DNA from: Lingula anatina
Lineage: Eukaryota > Brachiopoda > Lingulata > Lingulida > Lingulidae
NCBI RefSeq assembly: GCF_001039355.2
Contig: NW_019775780.1
Span: forward strand, 1-64,000
Length of the DNA: 64,000 bases
Reading direction: 5' to 3'
Position 1 is the first letter of the stretch. Each line of letters opens with the position of its first letter. Positions 1-11,666 of this stretch are shown one piece after another. The position numbers were made by a program, and so were the translations under genes. The notes below the pieces were generated by a model. It saw only the letters and a program-made list of their open reading frames with translations, ran no database searches and was not told the DNA's origin.

Positions 1-607
1 AACCTGACCGTACGCCGACAGCGCTATTTTTAACACAATTTTGATTGAAATGGAGTCTTCCCTTGTCCTGTCAATAGAAACGTGCTTTTTGACAACCAAA
101 CAACATCCCTTTCTTCCCCGTCTCTGTGAGCCTTAATTTCAGAAAGGTTTGGGTCTTAGAGAAGCAATAATGGCTAGATGAAAGTTCAGTGTACTTAATA
201 ATGTTGAGTCCGGCTTATCTAGGTGTCCTCGAACTTCACTGGACAGGTTTAGATATCGACATACTGGTCAACCGACTCTCCAATATGGCGTCCCAGGATG
301 GTACCCGCGAGGCGACAACGAGGCTCGTGACATTTTCCGGTTTCCGACCAATACAGCAACCCCTCTGCTGAGCAATGAGTCTTCTGCTAATAGAGGTCTC
401 CAAACATGATAGGCTTCTGTGTATATGTAAATGTCTTCCTTTAAACGATGAGATTAACAAACACAAAGTAGATTTTCTTTAATCACACTGTGATTTTTCT
501 ATATTTTATGAAGAAAGCATCCTTAATATCTCTGTTTAATATGTTAAGCTTTCTCTTGTGTTGTTAAACACCCGGATGATTTCCATAGCGACCACAAAGA
601 AGCAAAG
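1..607. other. Upstream region of CCDC113, no gene recognised
   Basis: No conserved coding sequence is recognisable. A stretch near 280-350 is more GC-rich than its surroundings and holds an ATG in a short open frame (about 284-371), but the product resembles nothing I know. It could be promoter or 5' UTR of CCDC113 or of a gene to the left. Confidence 0.4.
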
Positions 608-3600
608 ATGGCGGAGTCAGAGACGATGAGTGTTGACACCAGTAATGAGGCTAACGATGATCCTCTGCAAGAGTTAACAGACGATGAGTTGGACAGACTG
701 TTAGATGAAACTCTGTAAGTACTACATGCAGAGTTATATGGATCAACTGTCTGAAGAAAGGGACACATATCCTTCATATCCGCGGCGAATTTCTACACTT
801 GTCTCATCTTCATTTATTTTATGAATTTCGTTTCGGAAATAATAAATAATAATATTTATTCGCAATTATGACTTTTTCAAACGCTTCTGACATTAAAGTT
901 GTAAAAACCCGTATACTAAATCATCCAGTGCCTGCCTGAAGGTAAAAGTGAATGTTTTTTTGGTACACGTGATTGTGAATAATCAATACATTTATTATTG
1001 ATAATTATTTTAGGCGTGCAAATGAGGTTCTGGCAGCAGAAACACAGATGTTTGAAAAGTTCTTCAAACGAGTTGAACCAAAAGAGCTCCAAGGTATCCA
1101 ACTCTCTGTCAACGCTGCTCCGTCCCAATCCCAACATGATGTTGGGGGTCGTGGAATTGGAAGAAAACGATCCAAATCACGTAGCAGCCATGTCGACAAA
1201 AGTCTGAGACTGACAGCAGAACAGAAGTGTGATATTGCACAGAGGGAGATTGAGGAATTAAGGGAAGATATTGACAGACTGAAAGATGAATCTGAACGTG
1301 TTCTTGACACATATAGGGTGGGTGTTGTCGTTATTTATTTATTTGCTGTATTTGGGTTATGTGGTTCTAATATAGAATCAGGGTTCTTGTTAGCGCAATT
1401 TTTGTGTGTCCCTGACACTGTTTCATCGAAATTGACCCCCAATTTAAAATGTATTGCGTCCATTTCGCTGTTTGATGATGTTTATTTACGTAAATTTAGG
1501 CCACTACTATTGCGTCCATTTGACGCACATTTACCTCAGTCCCCAGTGTAACACTATCTACTTGTTTTTTTGTAAATGTCAGTAAAGTTCAGAAAGTTCC
1601 ATTAGTGACATTCTTTCAATGACCCTGGTCACCTACAGCTTTCACATGATAAGGTCTGTCATCGATAGGGATGGTCTGGTGGCAGAGTACCCCATGTTCT
1701 AGCAACTTGCACATGTTCACAGGCATATGAATTTAGCATGTTTTTTTTTAGCATGTGTTAACAGATGACTACAAAGATTTGTATCCATTCTTTTGCAAGT
1801 TGGTTGTTATTGCACTGGTTATCCCAATTAGTCATGTGCCTTGTGAAAGGGGATTTAGTTGTATAAACAGAATTCACACAAAATCGAGGAGCAGATTAAG
1901 TGCAGAGCATGTGGAGAGGTTAATGTTACTTTCCATAGAGGGGCCAAAACTGAAAGAGTTTAATTTTGGTGCTGCCCTTGCAAAATTCAAAGCTGACAAA
2001 AACAGAAGGAAGTAAAAAAAAAACTGATAATAAATAACTCTTATGACTTTTGTTGTTTTGCAGGCCATCATGGAGGAGGCAGACATCAGAATAAATGAAA
2101 TCAAGAAAGCCTCCTATGAATTTGAGAGAGATATTGTTAAAGGGGCAGTGAACACAAGAACGGGAAAAGTGATCTCTGAAAGAGTGCTCAAATATTTGGA
2201 AGACAAAATCAGAGCTAGGGTGAGATTCTTCACGTGTACTTCATAATTGCCTTTTTTGTCATTGTTTCTAAAACTTAAGTTAAAACCTAACATTGCTTTA
2301 TAATTTGAGGTGCTGGGGCCACCCTAGCTTTTTTTTAACCAAATTTGAATAAGATCAATTTTTTTTACTATTTTTAACATAAGACAAAATGGGTAAACAA
2401 AATTCTCATGTTATGTTGGGGCTTCAAAAATTGAAAAGAAGACTTTCACATTAAAAATATGATGATTTTCGTCACTTTAGGACACACTTATTGAGAAGCT
2501 CAGATTAAAGAATTCAACACTGAAAGTCCAAAAGAAAAAATTAGCAATGCAGTTGAAACAGGTATGTACCACTAATTTGACAGACATTATATCAAAAGTA
2601 AATGCAACAAGTTTTGTTTCCTTATCATATATAAAATGATGATGGCAGTGGATCAAGTGAATTATAGAAACCTAATTGTAAAGATATTTGTCAGGGTGGG
2701 GTGGGGGTGGGGAAGCTACTAGTACATAAACATGCATGTAAAATTTTTTTTATTAGATTTTACTTTTGAAAATATTTCACTTGTGACTTGTCCTATTTTT
2801 TGACTTATTGATGTTTTTTATCAACCTAAGTTTGTTATTATTATTTTTATATACTTGTAATTTTATTTTACTACTGTAAAATCTGGTCATTTTTAAACTG
2901 CTCCTCTTTTGAGTAATTAAATGATATTTTAATAAAAACTACATCATTCCACTGCATTTAATTGTATTTTACAAACCTTGGTTGGTTAATGGCACTTTGG
3001 ATGTATTTGTAATAGAAAGAGGAGATGGGTGAGGTTCTACATGAAGTGGACTTTAATCAGCTGAAGATTGAGAATGCCCAGTACTTGGAGAAGATAGATG
3101 AGAGAAACCAGGACCTCCTGAGACTTAAACTGATGGCAGGAAATACACTGCAAGTGCTCAACACATACAAGGTAAGCAATAGATGATATAATATGTCAAC
3201 TCTTTAGTTACTGCCTTATTGGTATTTGGTGCACGTTTGATTTTCAGACATTTTAATATCATGGCCATCTTTAAGCTATGCAGACGTTTGCAATTTATGT
3301 AGGTGGCTTTGTGTCCCAAGCTTTCTAAAAGAACTGAAAAGACCATTCAATTTCTTTGAATAAAGCACTTTAGCTCTTTTGTTTTCATGGAATTAAAACA
3401 AAAGAAATTTTAAAAAATATATATTAATGAAAAAAGAAATACAAAGTATTCCTCAAGCCACATTTAACATAAGGTATCATAAATAATTGTCTTATTTTCA
3501 GAAAAAACTCAGCACATTAACACTGGAGTCAACGAGACTTAAAGCTGAAATTGCATCAAGAAATGATCTGTTGGCCAGAATTGACAGTGAAACAGTCACT

Positions 3601-4102
3601 GTAGAGACGGTAATTTTATCTATTTTCAGACTTTGACAAAGTAGTTGGAGTATATATATATAATTTTTTTAAAGAGCAGTTAATGTTCTTTTTTTCATTG
3701 CAGCAACATTGGTTGAATCGTACTACTTCCATGAAAACCTTATAATGCTCTGAAAGTCCATACTATATTTTGTATATTAATTTTCTTCTGCTTAAACATG
3801 TGCATGTGTGTGTGCATGTAAGTTAAAGCCTAAAAATCTTATCAACTGGTTTCCAGGACCGAGCAGGTGCAGAGAAGATCAATCGCAAGCTCCGCACACA
3901 GCTTGGTGACTATCGCGTGCCAGAGGTGATGGAATATGTCCGCGAGAGGGCAGACTTGTATGAGATGCACAAGAAAGTAAAGAGCTGGGAGAGGAAGGTA
4001 GAAATTGCAGAGATGGGACTGAAGACGCACAGGAAGGCTTGGAATCAAATGCGCATGGCCAGTCACCAACCAAATCCATGGGGAGTCATGGAAACAGTTT
4101 AA
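608..4102 (+). CDS. CCDC113: Coiled-coil domain-containing protein 113 (CFAP263), seven coding exons
   Basis: Coding exons 608-714, 1014-1317, 2064-2219, 2481-2561, 3016-3171, 3502-3609 and 3857-4102 all have GT-AG borders and join in phase to 1158 nt, giving a 385-residue protein (the human protein is about 377). The product is charged, mostly helical and coiled-coil. Recognisable family stretches are AETQMFEKFFKRVEP, LTAEQKCDIAQREIEELR, EEADIRINEI, FNQLKIENAQYLEKI, GNTLQVLNTYKKKL and WERKVEIAEMGLKTHRKAWN. The known family role is in cilia and centriolar satellites, where it works with CCDC96 on motile axonemes. The start is the first ATG of exon 1, followed by an acidic N-terminus. Intron 2 carries a hAT transposase remnant. 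Possible polyadenylation signals (AATAAA) lie near 4257 and 4577. The identity is secure; exact splice sites are hand-called. Confidence 0.93.
1755..2015 (+). mobile_element. hAT transposase C-terminal (dimerisation) fragment in a CCDC113 intron
   Basis: An uninterrupted 86-codon frame in CCDC113 intron 2 encodes the typical hAT dimerisation core: IPISHVPCERGFSCINRIHT, then SRSRLSAEHVERLMLL, a GPKL turn and a basic tail. The catalytic core, zinc finger and ends of a complete element are not present in the intron, so it is a 5'-truncated remnant. It lies in the same direction as the host gene. The related ZNF862-type domesticated proteins share this domain, but here there is no sign that it is spliced into CCDC113, because exons 2 and 3 join in phase without it. 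Confidence 0.8.
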
Positions 4103-4831
4103 TTTTTTTCTTTGATTAATTAAGACAATATTTGAGGAAAGAGAGAGAGGCAGGGCATGACATGGATTCACCAGTGAAATGTACCTGTTTTTCTTTTATA
4201 TACAATCATAACCAAACTAATGGGTGACACAGAAACAGTGTAAACATTGTCCAAACAATAAACACTGGAGGAGCGGAACAATAATACCTTTTAAAATGAA
4301 AGGGACCATAGGACTGCTCTAAACATATTAAAACCAGCTTAAAATATCATATTTAACATTATATCATGTAAAGCATTCATTTCAGGATCTACACAGATCT
4401 GTGTTGTAATGTAATAGAAAGACAAGTGGTCTTAGCACTGCAAATATATTGACATACTTTAATACTGTACTTTTGTTGCAGTGCAGTTATAGAACTTGTC
4501 AAGCAATATCCGTATTGAAACCAGAGTATGCTTGCATGGTGAATCATTATCATTATTGTCAAGATGTATATTTTGTAAATAAAATGAAATATCCATATTT
4601 TTTCTCCTTGCTTAGATTTGCATGTTTTCAGAGAAAAAGGATATTAATTCTCGGATAGAAGCTTTTCAAAAAAAATTGAACTCCTTCCGTTTACAAACAA
4701 ATATCCTGACTGCACACACTGCCCACAAACAAAATAACTCCAAACGAAACTGTAAAATGAATCTTTACTACACATCTTATAAAATCTGTACATTTGTTTA
4801 TCAAGAGAAGTCACCTGTCCAAATTCAACAC
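4103..4831. other. CCDC113 3' flank, no gene seen
   Basis: AT-rich sequence following the CCDC113 stop, with AATAAA near 4257 and 4577. The missing SNRPD1 exons 3 and later would be expected on the minus strand here, but no frame resembling the second half of the Sm fold or the Gly-Arg tail is present. The stretch ends at a single N (4832). Confidence 0.5.
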
Positions 4832-4895
4832 NTGACAGGTTGAAAACCCCCATTCTCACACAACAAATTTTATTCAGGTGACTGAAAACCTTTAC

Positions 4896-5775
4896 CTGTG
4901 ATTGTTCCATGCACCTGTGTACCATTCTTTAGTTCAATGGTAACTGTCTCATGGCTGAGCTTCATAAGAAACCTAGAACAAAAGCAAACATGGAAATAAA
5001 TACAAAAGTGCAGGGTATATGTGGGCAATGCTGCCCAAGGGAGCCAGTCCACAAGATGTTCATTTTTTGACTTAGTTCTTAATTGTTTATTTTTTGTCCA
5101 GCTGTCATTCAGACGGCCGCTGGCATCAATATTTTCATAGACGGCTTATGATTTTTTTTTTTTTTTTTTTTTGAAAAATGACGGCTTAAATTACAAGTGA
5201 TAATTTGGGACGGTTTGTAGCTCAAATCCTGGGAAAAGCCCTGTTTTCGGGAAGATCACTTCAAGATGTCTTACTCTAAGTCTTTACTGCAAAAAGAGTC
5301 CAGTACGTCTAACCAGCTTCTCGGACGATTACGACTGAAGACCCCTAATATATAAGCTTGCTATGCAAGTGTTCACCACATAATGATAAAATATATATAT
5401 ACTTTACGAATGTAACTGAAAATATCTGTCACAGCCAACTGTAGCAGATTTTGCACTAAACAACCAAAGGACAACAAATACAGCGGAACTTAAGCCCAGC
5501 GATGCAGTAGATATATGCAAATAGTTACTCGTTTACGTGGTCAGTAAAATCAAATCTATGGACTTCTTTAACGATAAACTGTGCAAAGAACACACGCATT
5601 AGGACAAAGTACAGTCACGGTAAAAAGCCGGTCAATGGAGGACCGCCTACGATAAATATATGACAGCTTGGAAAGTACCGAAAGCTACTTCAAAATTAAA
5701 CGCAAATTGCATAGCATATACATTTGTTCTGCATTATCTCCAACCAGAAATATATCCTTACCTTACTAGCTTCAT
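4896..5775 (-). CDS. SNRPD1: Small nuclear ribonucleoprotein Sm D1, exons 1-2 only (partial)
   Basis: Exon 1 coding is 5762-5775 (MKLV plus two bases of Arg) and exon 2 is 4896-4972. Together they give the first 30 residues of Sm D1: [20 protein letters not shown], then [10 protein letters not shown] and the first base of a Gly codon. This matches the family almost exactly and covers the first half of the Sm1 motif. Sm D1 is a core subunit of the heptameric Sm ring on U1, U2, U4 and U5 snRNAs. Splice sites are standard (donor GTAAGG on exon 1, GTAAAG on exon 2). The remaining exons (rest of the Sm fold and the RG-rich tail) are absent from the window: only 64 bp separate exon 2 from the N at 4832, and nothing similar follows. 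The likely cause is an assembly break, though a truncated gene is possible. Confidence 0.9.
5156..5173. repeat. Poly-T tract
   Basis: A run of about 18 T lies in SNRPD1 intron 1, just left of the point where the duplicated 2.45-kb segment begins. It could be the site where the contigs were mis-joined. Confidence 0.7.
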
Positions 5776-5993
5776 GATGGCTTGGATTTTATAACCCAAA
5801 CACAATGATTTAGAACAACAATGGCGCCTTCACGTTGGAATCACGCTCTGCCTCGTTTTGGGTTTGTTTACGGGAAGCGGTGAAGTGCAACTGGCTTGAG
5901 CTTGCAACCGTCGCGTATCTCGCCAAGCCTCTTTAATCAGGGTCACAGTCATATATGTCACCCCAGGCCAGAAAACTAATGTAAACCTGAATG

Positions 5994-6137
5994 TTTAAAT
6001 TATTGTATTTCTTTTTATCAAGAGCTTATAAAATATGTAGGTATTACCTCCAATATTTCTAATATTAAACAGAAATATTGGAGGTAATGCCTACATATTT
6101 TATAAGCTCTTGATAAAAAGAAAAACAATAATTTAAA
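5994..6137. repeat. Long near-perfect hairpin (67-bp arms, 10-nt spacer), copy 1
   Basis: The left arm 5994-6060 and right arm 6071-6137 are reverse complements with only a few mismatches, separated by 10 nt. The element lies upstream of SNRPD1 and recurs at 8442-8585. A 12-bp direct repeat (TAAACCTGAATG) lies at 5982-5993 and 6173-6184, which may mark the duplication border of an inserted foldback element. No coding capacity. Confidence 0.9.
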
Positions 6138-6299
6138 TTGATACATACAGAGCTAATGAAACTCTTCTCTCATAAACCTGAATGGTTTTACAGGGCCAAA
6201 GACTGGGAATTGGGGTGGATCATATAATTCCAATTTTAATTTTTTCTACTGGTTTTGGATAGAGTGCATTTCAATTTTTTTAAGTAGGCCTAGGCCTAA

Positions 6300-7186
6300 T
6301 TACGAAGATTGAAAGAGCTGTCTTAACTTGAAGAGTGAAATGATTAAGAGAGAAATGAATGGATTAAAAGGACTTGATGTCAGAGTAAAGACATATGCTG
6401 AATATGAGATTTTCTGATGATACAGCTATCATCAGAATGGAATCTCCAGGCACTATTTATTACATGGGAGATGAAAGCAGAAAAATGGCCCTCACAATAA
6501 ACTGCAAGAAAATCGAATTTATGCTCCTTAGAAGGAAAAAGCAGCACCAGGTCTGTAAACTGAAAGTAGAAATTTCATCAAGCATGTCGAGAGGTTCAAT
6601 TACCTAGGAAGCATGATAACCGATGATGGCAGGTGTGAGGCAGAAACCAGAATAAGCTAAAATTGAAAAAAAAATCGTTTTAGAAAATGCGCAAAATACT
6701 TACAGACAGGAAAAATGAAATTGGAAAGAAAAATTTAGAGTTCTACAGTGTTTCATTTATTCTATACTAACCTTTGTCAGCGAGTGCTGGAATATTTCCA
6801 GGTCCATTGGTTGAAAGACTGCAGGCCGTAGAAATGTGATACAGAAGAACGGTGCTAAGACTATTGTGGAGGGAATAAGGCATAGGGCCTATATCAGCAA
6901 CGAATAAGTCCTAGAACGAGCTGGAAGGGAAAGAACTTTGTTTAGAACAATAAGAAAGAGGCATTTAGAGTTTTTTGAACATGTGTTGAGGAAAGGAGGG
7001 TTGGATTGTTTAGCGGTCACAAGGAAAATCAAAGGAAAGAGATCAAAGCAGAAGAAGGCAAAGCGTTGGCTTTTTCAAGAGTTTTTAGATTTATGGATGG
7101 GTGACAGTGTAACAAATCTGAGATCATGTAAAAAAAATGTTGTGAAGGTCCATGACAGCCAACGTCCTGCAAGGACAAGATACTGA
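6300..7186 (+). mobile_element. Degenerate LINE reverse transcriptase C-terminal fragment, copy 1
   Basis: Frames around 6395-6607 read FSDDTAII (a decayed YADD palm motif), then MALTINCKKIEF and FNYLGSMITDDGRCEAE in a shifted frame, all typical of non-LTR reverse transcriptases. A further frame at 6938-7186 gives the post-RT tail (IRKRHLEFFEHVLRKGGL, then TRKIKGKRS) seen in invertebrate endonuclease-reverse transcriptases. Frame breaks make it a pseudogene. It is followed at once by a GA/CT/CA microsatellite that may have grown from the element's 3' tail. Confidence 0.8.
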
Positions 7187-7204
7187 GAGAGAGAGAGAGA
7201 CCTG

Positions 7205-7240
<36 letters not shown>
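7184..7240. repeat. (GA)n-(CT)n-(CA)n microsatellite
   Basis: Adjacent GA and CT runs can pair into a hairpin and are followed by a short CA run. The copy at 9634-9714 is clearly longer, which is what two alleles of one locus would show. Confidence 0.9.
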
Positions 7241-8217
7241 AACTCAATACGCGGTCAACTACTGCATTCTCCGAAGTCGGGCAGCAGCATTTGAGAGCTA
7301 GCATATGCAGTTGTCGCTGATATGTGAGATAAGACATACAAGTATATCGCGTCAGCGTCGCAAGAGGGTGGCAATGTATCAGGGTTATTGGCGTACATAT
7401 CCCGACGTAACACCGAAATACCGAGAGAAAGTAGGCCTACTCGCATATTTCACCGAAAAAACGCCCTTAATATATCGAATAAAGCGTTAATCGCCACGGT
7501 CACGTAACAGCTCCAGATATCAGAGATTATAATTATATGTATCAGCTGAGTGCACCCTGATAGAAATTAACAAAATTAGTTTCTGATGCTTCAATCCGAC
7601 TGAACTGTCGAAATAAATCACTTTTGTCAAACTATCAGGANAAATTACAAGTGATAATTTGGGACGGTTTGTAGCTCAAATCCTGGGAAAAGCCCTGTTT
7701 TCGGGAAGATCACTTCAAGATGTCTTACTCTAAGTCTTTACTGCAAAAAGAGTCCAGTACGTCTAACCAGCTTCTCGGACGATTACGATTGAAGACCCCT
7801 AATATCTAAGCCTGCTCTGCAAGTGTTCACCACATAATGATAAAATATATATACTTTACGAATGTAACTGAAAATATCTGTCACAGCCAACTGTAGCAGA
7901 TTTTGCACTAAACAACCAAAGGACAACAAATACAGCGGAACTTAAGCCCAGCGATGCAGTAGATATATGCAAATAGTTACTCGTTTACGTGCTCAATAAT
8001 ATCAAATCTATGGACTTCTTTAACGATAAACTGTGCAAAGAACACATGCATTATCTAGAACCCAGTACAGTCACGGTAAAAAGCCGGTCAATGGAGGACC
8101 GCCTACGTTAAATATATGACAGCTTGGAAAGTACCGAAAGCTACTTCAAAATTAAACGCAAATTGCATAGCATATACATTTGTTCTGCATTATCTCCAAA
8201 CAGAAATGTATCCTTAC

Positions 8218-8231
8218 CTTACTAGCTTCAT
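8218..8231 (-). CDS. SNRPD1: Second copy of SNRPD1 coding exon 1
   Basis: Identical 14-nt coding exon (MKLV plus two bases) with the same GTAAGG donor and nearly identical upstream sequence as 5762-5775. No exon 2 follows within this copy, so it cannot make a protein alone. It is best read as the other haplotype's exon 1. Confidence 0.8.
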
Positions 8232-8441
8232 GATGGCTTGGATTTTATAACCCAAACACAATGATTTAGAACAACAATGGCGCCTTCACGTTGGAATCAC
8301 GCTCTGCCTCGTTTTGGGTTTGTTTACGGGAAGCGGCGAAGTGTGGCTTGAGCTTGCAGGCCGTATCTCGCCAAGCCTCTTTAATCAGGGTCACAGTCAT
8401 ATATGTCACCCCAGGCCAGAAAACTAATGTAAACCTGAATG

Positions 8442-8585
8442 TTTAAATTATTGTTTTTCTTTTTATCAAGAGCTTATAAAATATGTAGGTGTTACCTCCA
8501 ATATTTCTAATATTAAACAGAAATATTGGAGGTAATACCTACATATTTTATAAGCTCTTGATAAAAAGAAAAACAATAATTTAAA
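8442..8585. repeat. Long near-perfect hairpin, copy 2
   Basis: Same foldback as 5994-6137, with arms 8442-8508 and 8519-8585. Arm pairing is slightly better than in copy 1 because a mismatch in the left arm is absent. Confidence 0.9.
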
Positions 8586-8754
8586 TTGATACATACAGAG
8601 CTAATGAAACTCTTCTCTCATAAACCTGAATGGTTTTACAGGGCCAAAGACTGGGAATTGGGGTGGATCATATAATTCCAATTTTAATTTTTTCTACTGG
8701 TTTTGGATAGAGTGCATTTCAATTTTTTTAAGTAGGCCTAGGCCTAATTACGAA

Positions 8755-9635
8755 GATTGAAAGAGCTGTCTTAACTTGAAGAGTGAAATGATTAAGAGAG
8801 AAATGAATGGATTAAAAGGACTTGATGTCGGAGTAAAGACATATGCTGAATATGAGATTTTCTGATGATACAGCTATCATCAGAGGGGAATCTCCAGGCA
8901 CTATTAATTACATGGGAGATGAAAGCAGAAAAAATTAATGGCCCTCACAATAAACTGCAAGAAAATCGAATTTATGGTCTTTAGAAGGAAAAAGCAACAC
9001 CAGGTCTGTAAATTGAAAGTAGATGGAAATATCATCAAGCATGTCGAGAGGTTCAATTACCTAGGAAGCATGATAACCGATGATGGCAGGTGTGAGGCAG
9101 AAATCAGAATAAGCTAAAATTGAAAAAAAAAAGAAAAAGAAAATGCGCAAAATACTTACAGACAAGGAAAATGAAATTTGAAAGAAAAATTTGGAGTTCT
9201 ACAGTGTTTCATTTATTCTATACTGACCTTTGTCAGCGAGTGCTGGAATATTTCCAGGCCCATAGGTTGAAAGACTGCAGGCCGTTGAAATGTGATACAT
9301 GAGAACGGTGCTAAGACTATTGTGGAGGGAATAAGGCATATATCAGCAACGAATAAGTCCTAGAACGAGCTGGAAGGGAAAGAACTTTGCTTAGAACAAT
9401 AAGAAAGAGGCATTTAGAGTTTTTTGAACATGTGTTGAGGAAAGGAGGGTTGGATTGTTTAGCGGTCACAAGGAAAATCAAAGGAAAGAGATCAAAGCAG
9501 AAGAAGGCAAAGCGTCGGCTTTTTCAAGAGTTTTTAGATTTATGGATGGGTGACAGTGTAACAAATCTGAGATCATGTAAAAAAAATGTTGTGAAGGTCC
9601 ATGACAGCCAACGTCCTGCAAGGACAAGATACTGA
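8755..9635 (+). mobile_element. Degenerate LINE reverse transcriptase fragment, copy 2
   Basis: Counterpart of the fragment at 6300-7186. It shares the FSDD region and the HLEFFEHVLRKGG tail (9387-9635) but has its own indels, such as an extra AATTA-type insertion near 8930. This copy keeps the motif VDGN-IIKHVERFNYLGSM more readable than copy 1. It is non-functional. Confidence 0.75.
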
Positions 9636-9662
9636 GAGAGAGAGAGAGAGAGAGACCTGCTA

Positions 9663-9716
<54 letters not shown>
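9634..9716. repeat. (GA)n-(CT)n-(CA)n microsatellite, longer allele
   Basis: Same position relative to the LINE fragment as 7184-7240 but with more repeat units in each block. Confidence 0.9.
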
Positions 9717-10116
9717 TCGGGGCAATACGCGGTCAACTACTGCATTCTCCGAAGTAGGGTAGCAGCATTTGAGAGCTAGCATATGCAGTTGTCGCTGATA
9801 TGTGAGATAAGACATACAAGTATATCGCGTCAGCGTCGCAAGAGGGTGGCAATGTATCAGGGTTATTGGCGTACATATCCCGACGTAACACCGAAATACC
9901 GAGAGAAAGTAGGCCTACTCGCATATTTCACCGAAAAAACGCCCTTAATATATCGAATAAAGCGTTTATCGCCACGGTCACGTAACAGCTCCAGATATCA
10001 GAGATTATAATTATATGTATCAGCTGAGTGCACCCTGATAGAAATTAACAAAATTAGTTTCTGATGCTTCAATCCGACTGAACTGTCGAAATAAATCACT
10101 TTTGTCAAACTATCAG

Positions 10117-11600
10117 TAGTCACTCAAAAAAAGGGTTAGCGATGAAGCGTATTTCCACGAATGAAACGATACGGGTATGATGTACTGCAAATCCAATTTT
10201 GATAAGGCTTACATCATATAAATTAACAGGTAATTAATGTATTTTTGGAAAGTATGACAAAGACTAAGCGAGATCTTCTTCTAAGGGTTTTCCCCAATAG
10301 GTAAAGTCTTGTGATTTATTCAAATTTTTATCATTTCCGACGATAATACGCAATGTTTAGAAGGCTAGGGAAGCTGAAAAAATTATTACAATTTGACAAC
10401 GCACTGAGCTGTTGACAATTACGAGACGCTATAAAACTTGATGGTGCTAATCAAAGTCCAAAAACCGACAGAAAAAAAGAAACAACTTTGCCTCTAAATA
10501 ACCAGTCAGGAAATGTAAGTTGACGTCTTTATTACTGGTGTGAACGGGATAGATATTGAGAACATCATCAAGACTTGTTTTAAGCTTGGTTATTTATTTC
10601 ATTAGTTTTATCAACATTTTACCTACAAGGTGTTTACGAAATCTGTTCACTTATGAAAAAAATATAGAAAACCGTTGGATTTTTCCGACTTCCCCCGTAC
10701 AATGTACAAATGTTAAATGCGCATCTCTCTGGGCCTGGCCCATTTACTTGTAAGTAAGTGACATTAGCGCAAACCCATTATACATGTTATACGTAACACT
10801 ATACATAAATTAAGACACTTGTCTAAAATGTTTCCTGTGATATACAAAAGCAAAGCTTTCCCGGTGCCACTCAATTCTAAACAAATAAAAGGTTTTCATC
10901 AGAATACCAGTATATTCATTTTGTTCGCCGGAATATCGCAAGCTAAATCCAATATGATGTTTTTTGGGCTTGATTTAAAGTCAACTTACGAGTATAGTGA
11001 ACAGAAATTCTTATAAAAAAATACTGTTTACAAAATTTCCTGATGTCATCAGCGTTTTTCAATTACATACCAGATGGCATATAAGGGGGCGAAGACAGCA
11101 GCGGGGACGTACCCCACCCCCTTACTGTGGATGCAAAATAGCATGGAAAAAGCTCTATTTCAATGAAATTCTGTTATATTTTTGATATTTCATCTATGCA
11201 AAGGTGTCGAAAGAAGCGAGAGAAAAATTAGCCCTTATTTCCTGCCTTTTGGCAGAATCTTTGATAGCCCAGTGACACTGTGCATCACTTCGTCTAGTTC
11301 TTAACTCAGAAACATTTTCATCTTCTGGCTTTGGTCAAGCAAGCAGTAACAAAAGCAACACAACATGAACACTGGAGCTCTAATTTGTTTTAATTCCATT
11401 TCTTGATCTAGTTTCATAACCTTTATTAAAAAGCTTACTTCTAAAAACAAACTTACAAAGTTTTCTAATTTATTTCATTAACTAAGTATTTTTCCTGGTT
11501 TTATATTAAATATAATGATAATAACAAGTGCTGTTTTAGTGTCAGGAATTAACACTTAAAATAAGATACTTGAGATCTAACAGGATTCTCCAAATAAGAA
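10117..11600. other. Unique AT-rich intergenic stretch between SNRPD1 and LENG1
   Basis: No conserved frame, RNA gene or repeat family that I recognise. Short open frames at 10556-10753 and 10819-11016 look random in composition. Confidence 0.5.
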
Positions 11601-11606
11601 TTTATT
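11601..11606 (-). terminator. Probable LENG1 polyadenylation signal
   Basis: TTTATT on the plus strand (AATAAA on the gene strand) lies about 60 bp past the LENG1 stop codon at 11667, a normal position for a metazoan poly(A) signal. Confidence 0.55.
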
Positions 11607-11666
11607 ATCAGTATAACGAGACATAGAAATATGTCCTACATCTGTCCTAAAATTTTGCTAACAGAA

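Larger units (their letters stand above)
5188..7638. repeat. Near-identical 2.45-kb direct repeat, copy 1 (probable allele)
   Basis: This segment matches 7642-10116 almost base for base, with scattered substitutions and small indels. The copies are separated only by GGA and a single N at 7641. It contains SNRPD1 exon 1 and its upstream region, a long hairpin, a LINE remnant and a GA/CT/CA microsatellite. The single N between copies and the microsatellite length difference suggest two haplotypes placed in series rather than a genuine tandem duplication. Confidence 0.9.
7642..10116. repeat. Near-identical 2.45-kb direct repeat, copy 2 (probable allele)
   Basis: Second copy of 5188-7638, starting immediately after the N at 7641. 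It contains a second SNRPD1 exon 1 (8218-8231, minus strand, same MKLVR start and donor), the hairpin at 8442-8585 and the LINE remnant at about 8755-9635. It does not contain SNRPD1 exon 2. Beyond 10116 the sequence is unique. Confidence 0.9.

Noticed and set aside
9524-9736. Minus-strand frame rich in Arg-Glu repeats
   Set aside because: It is the translation of a GA/CT microsatellite.
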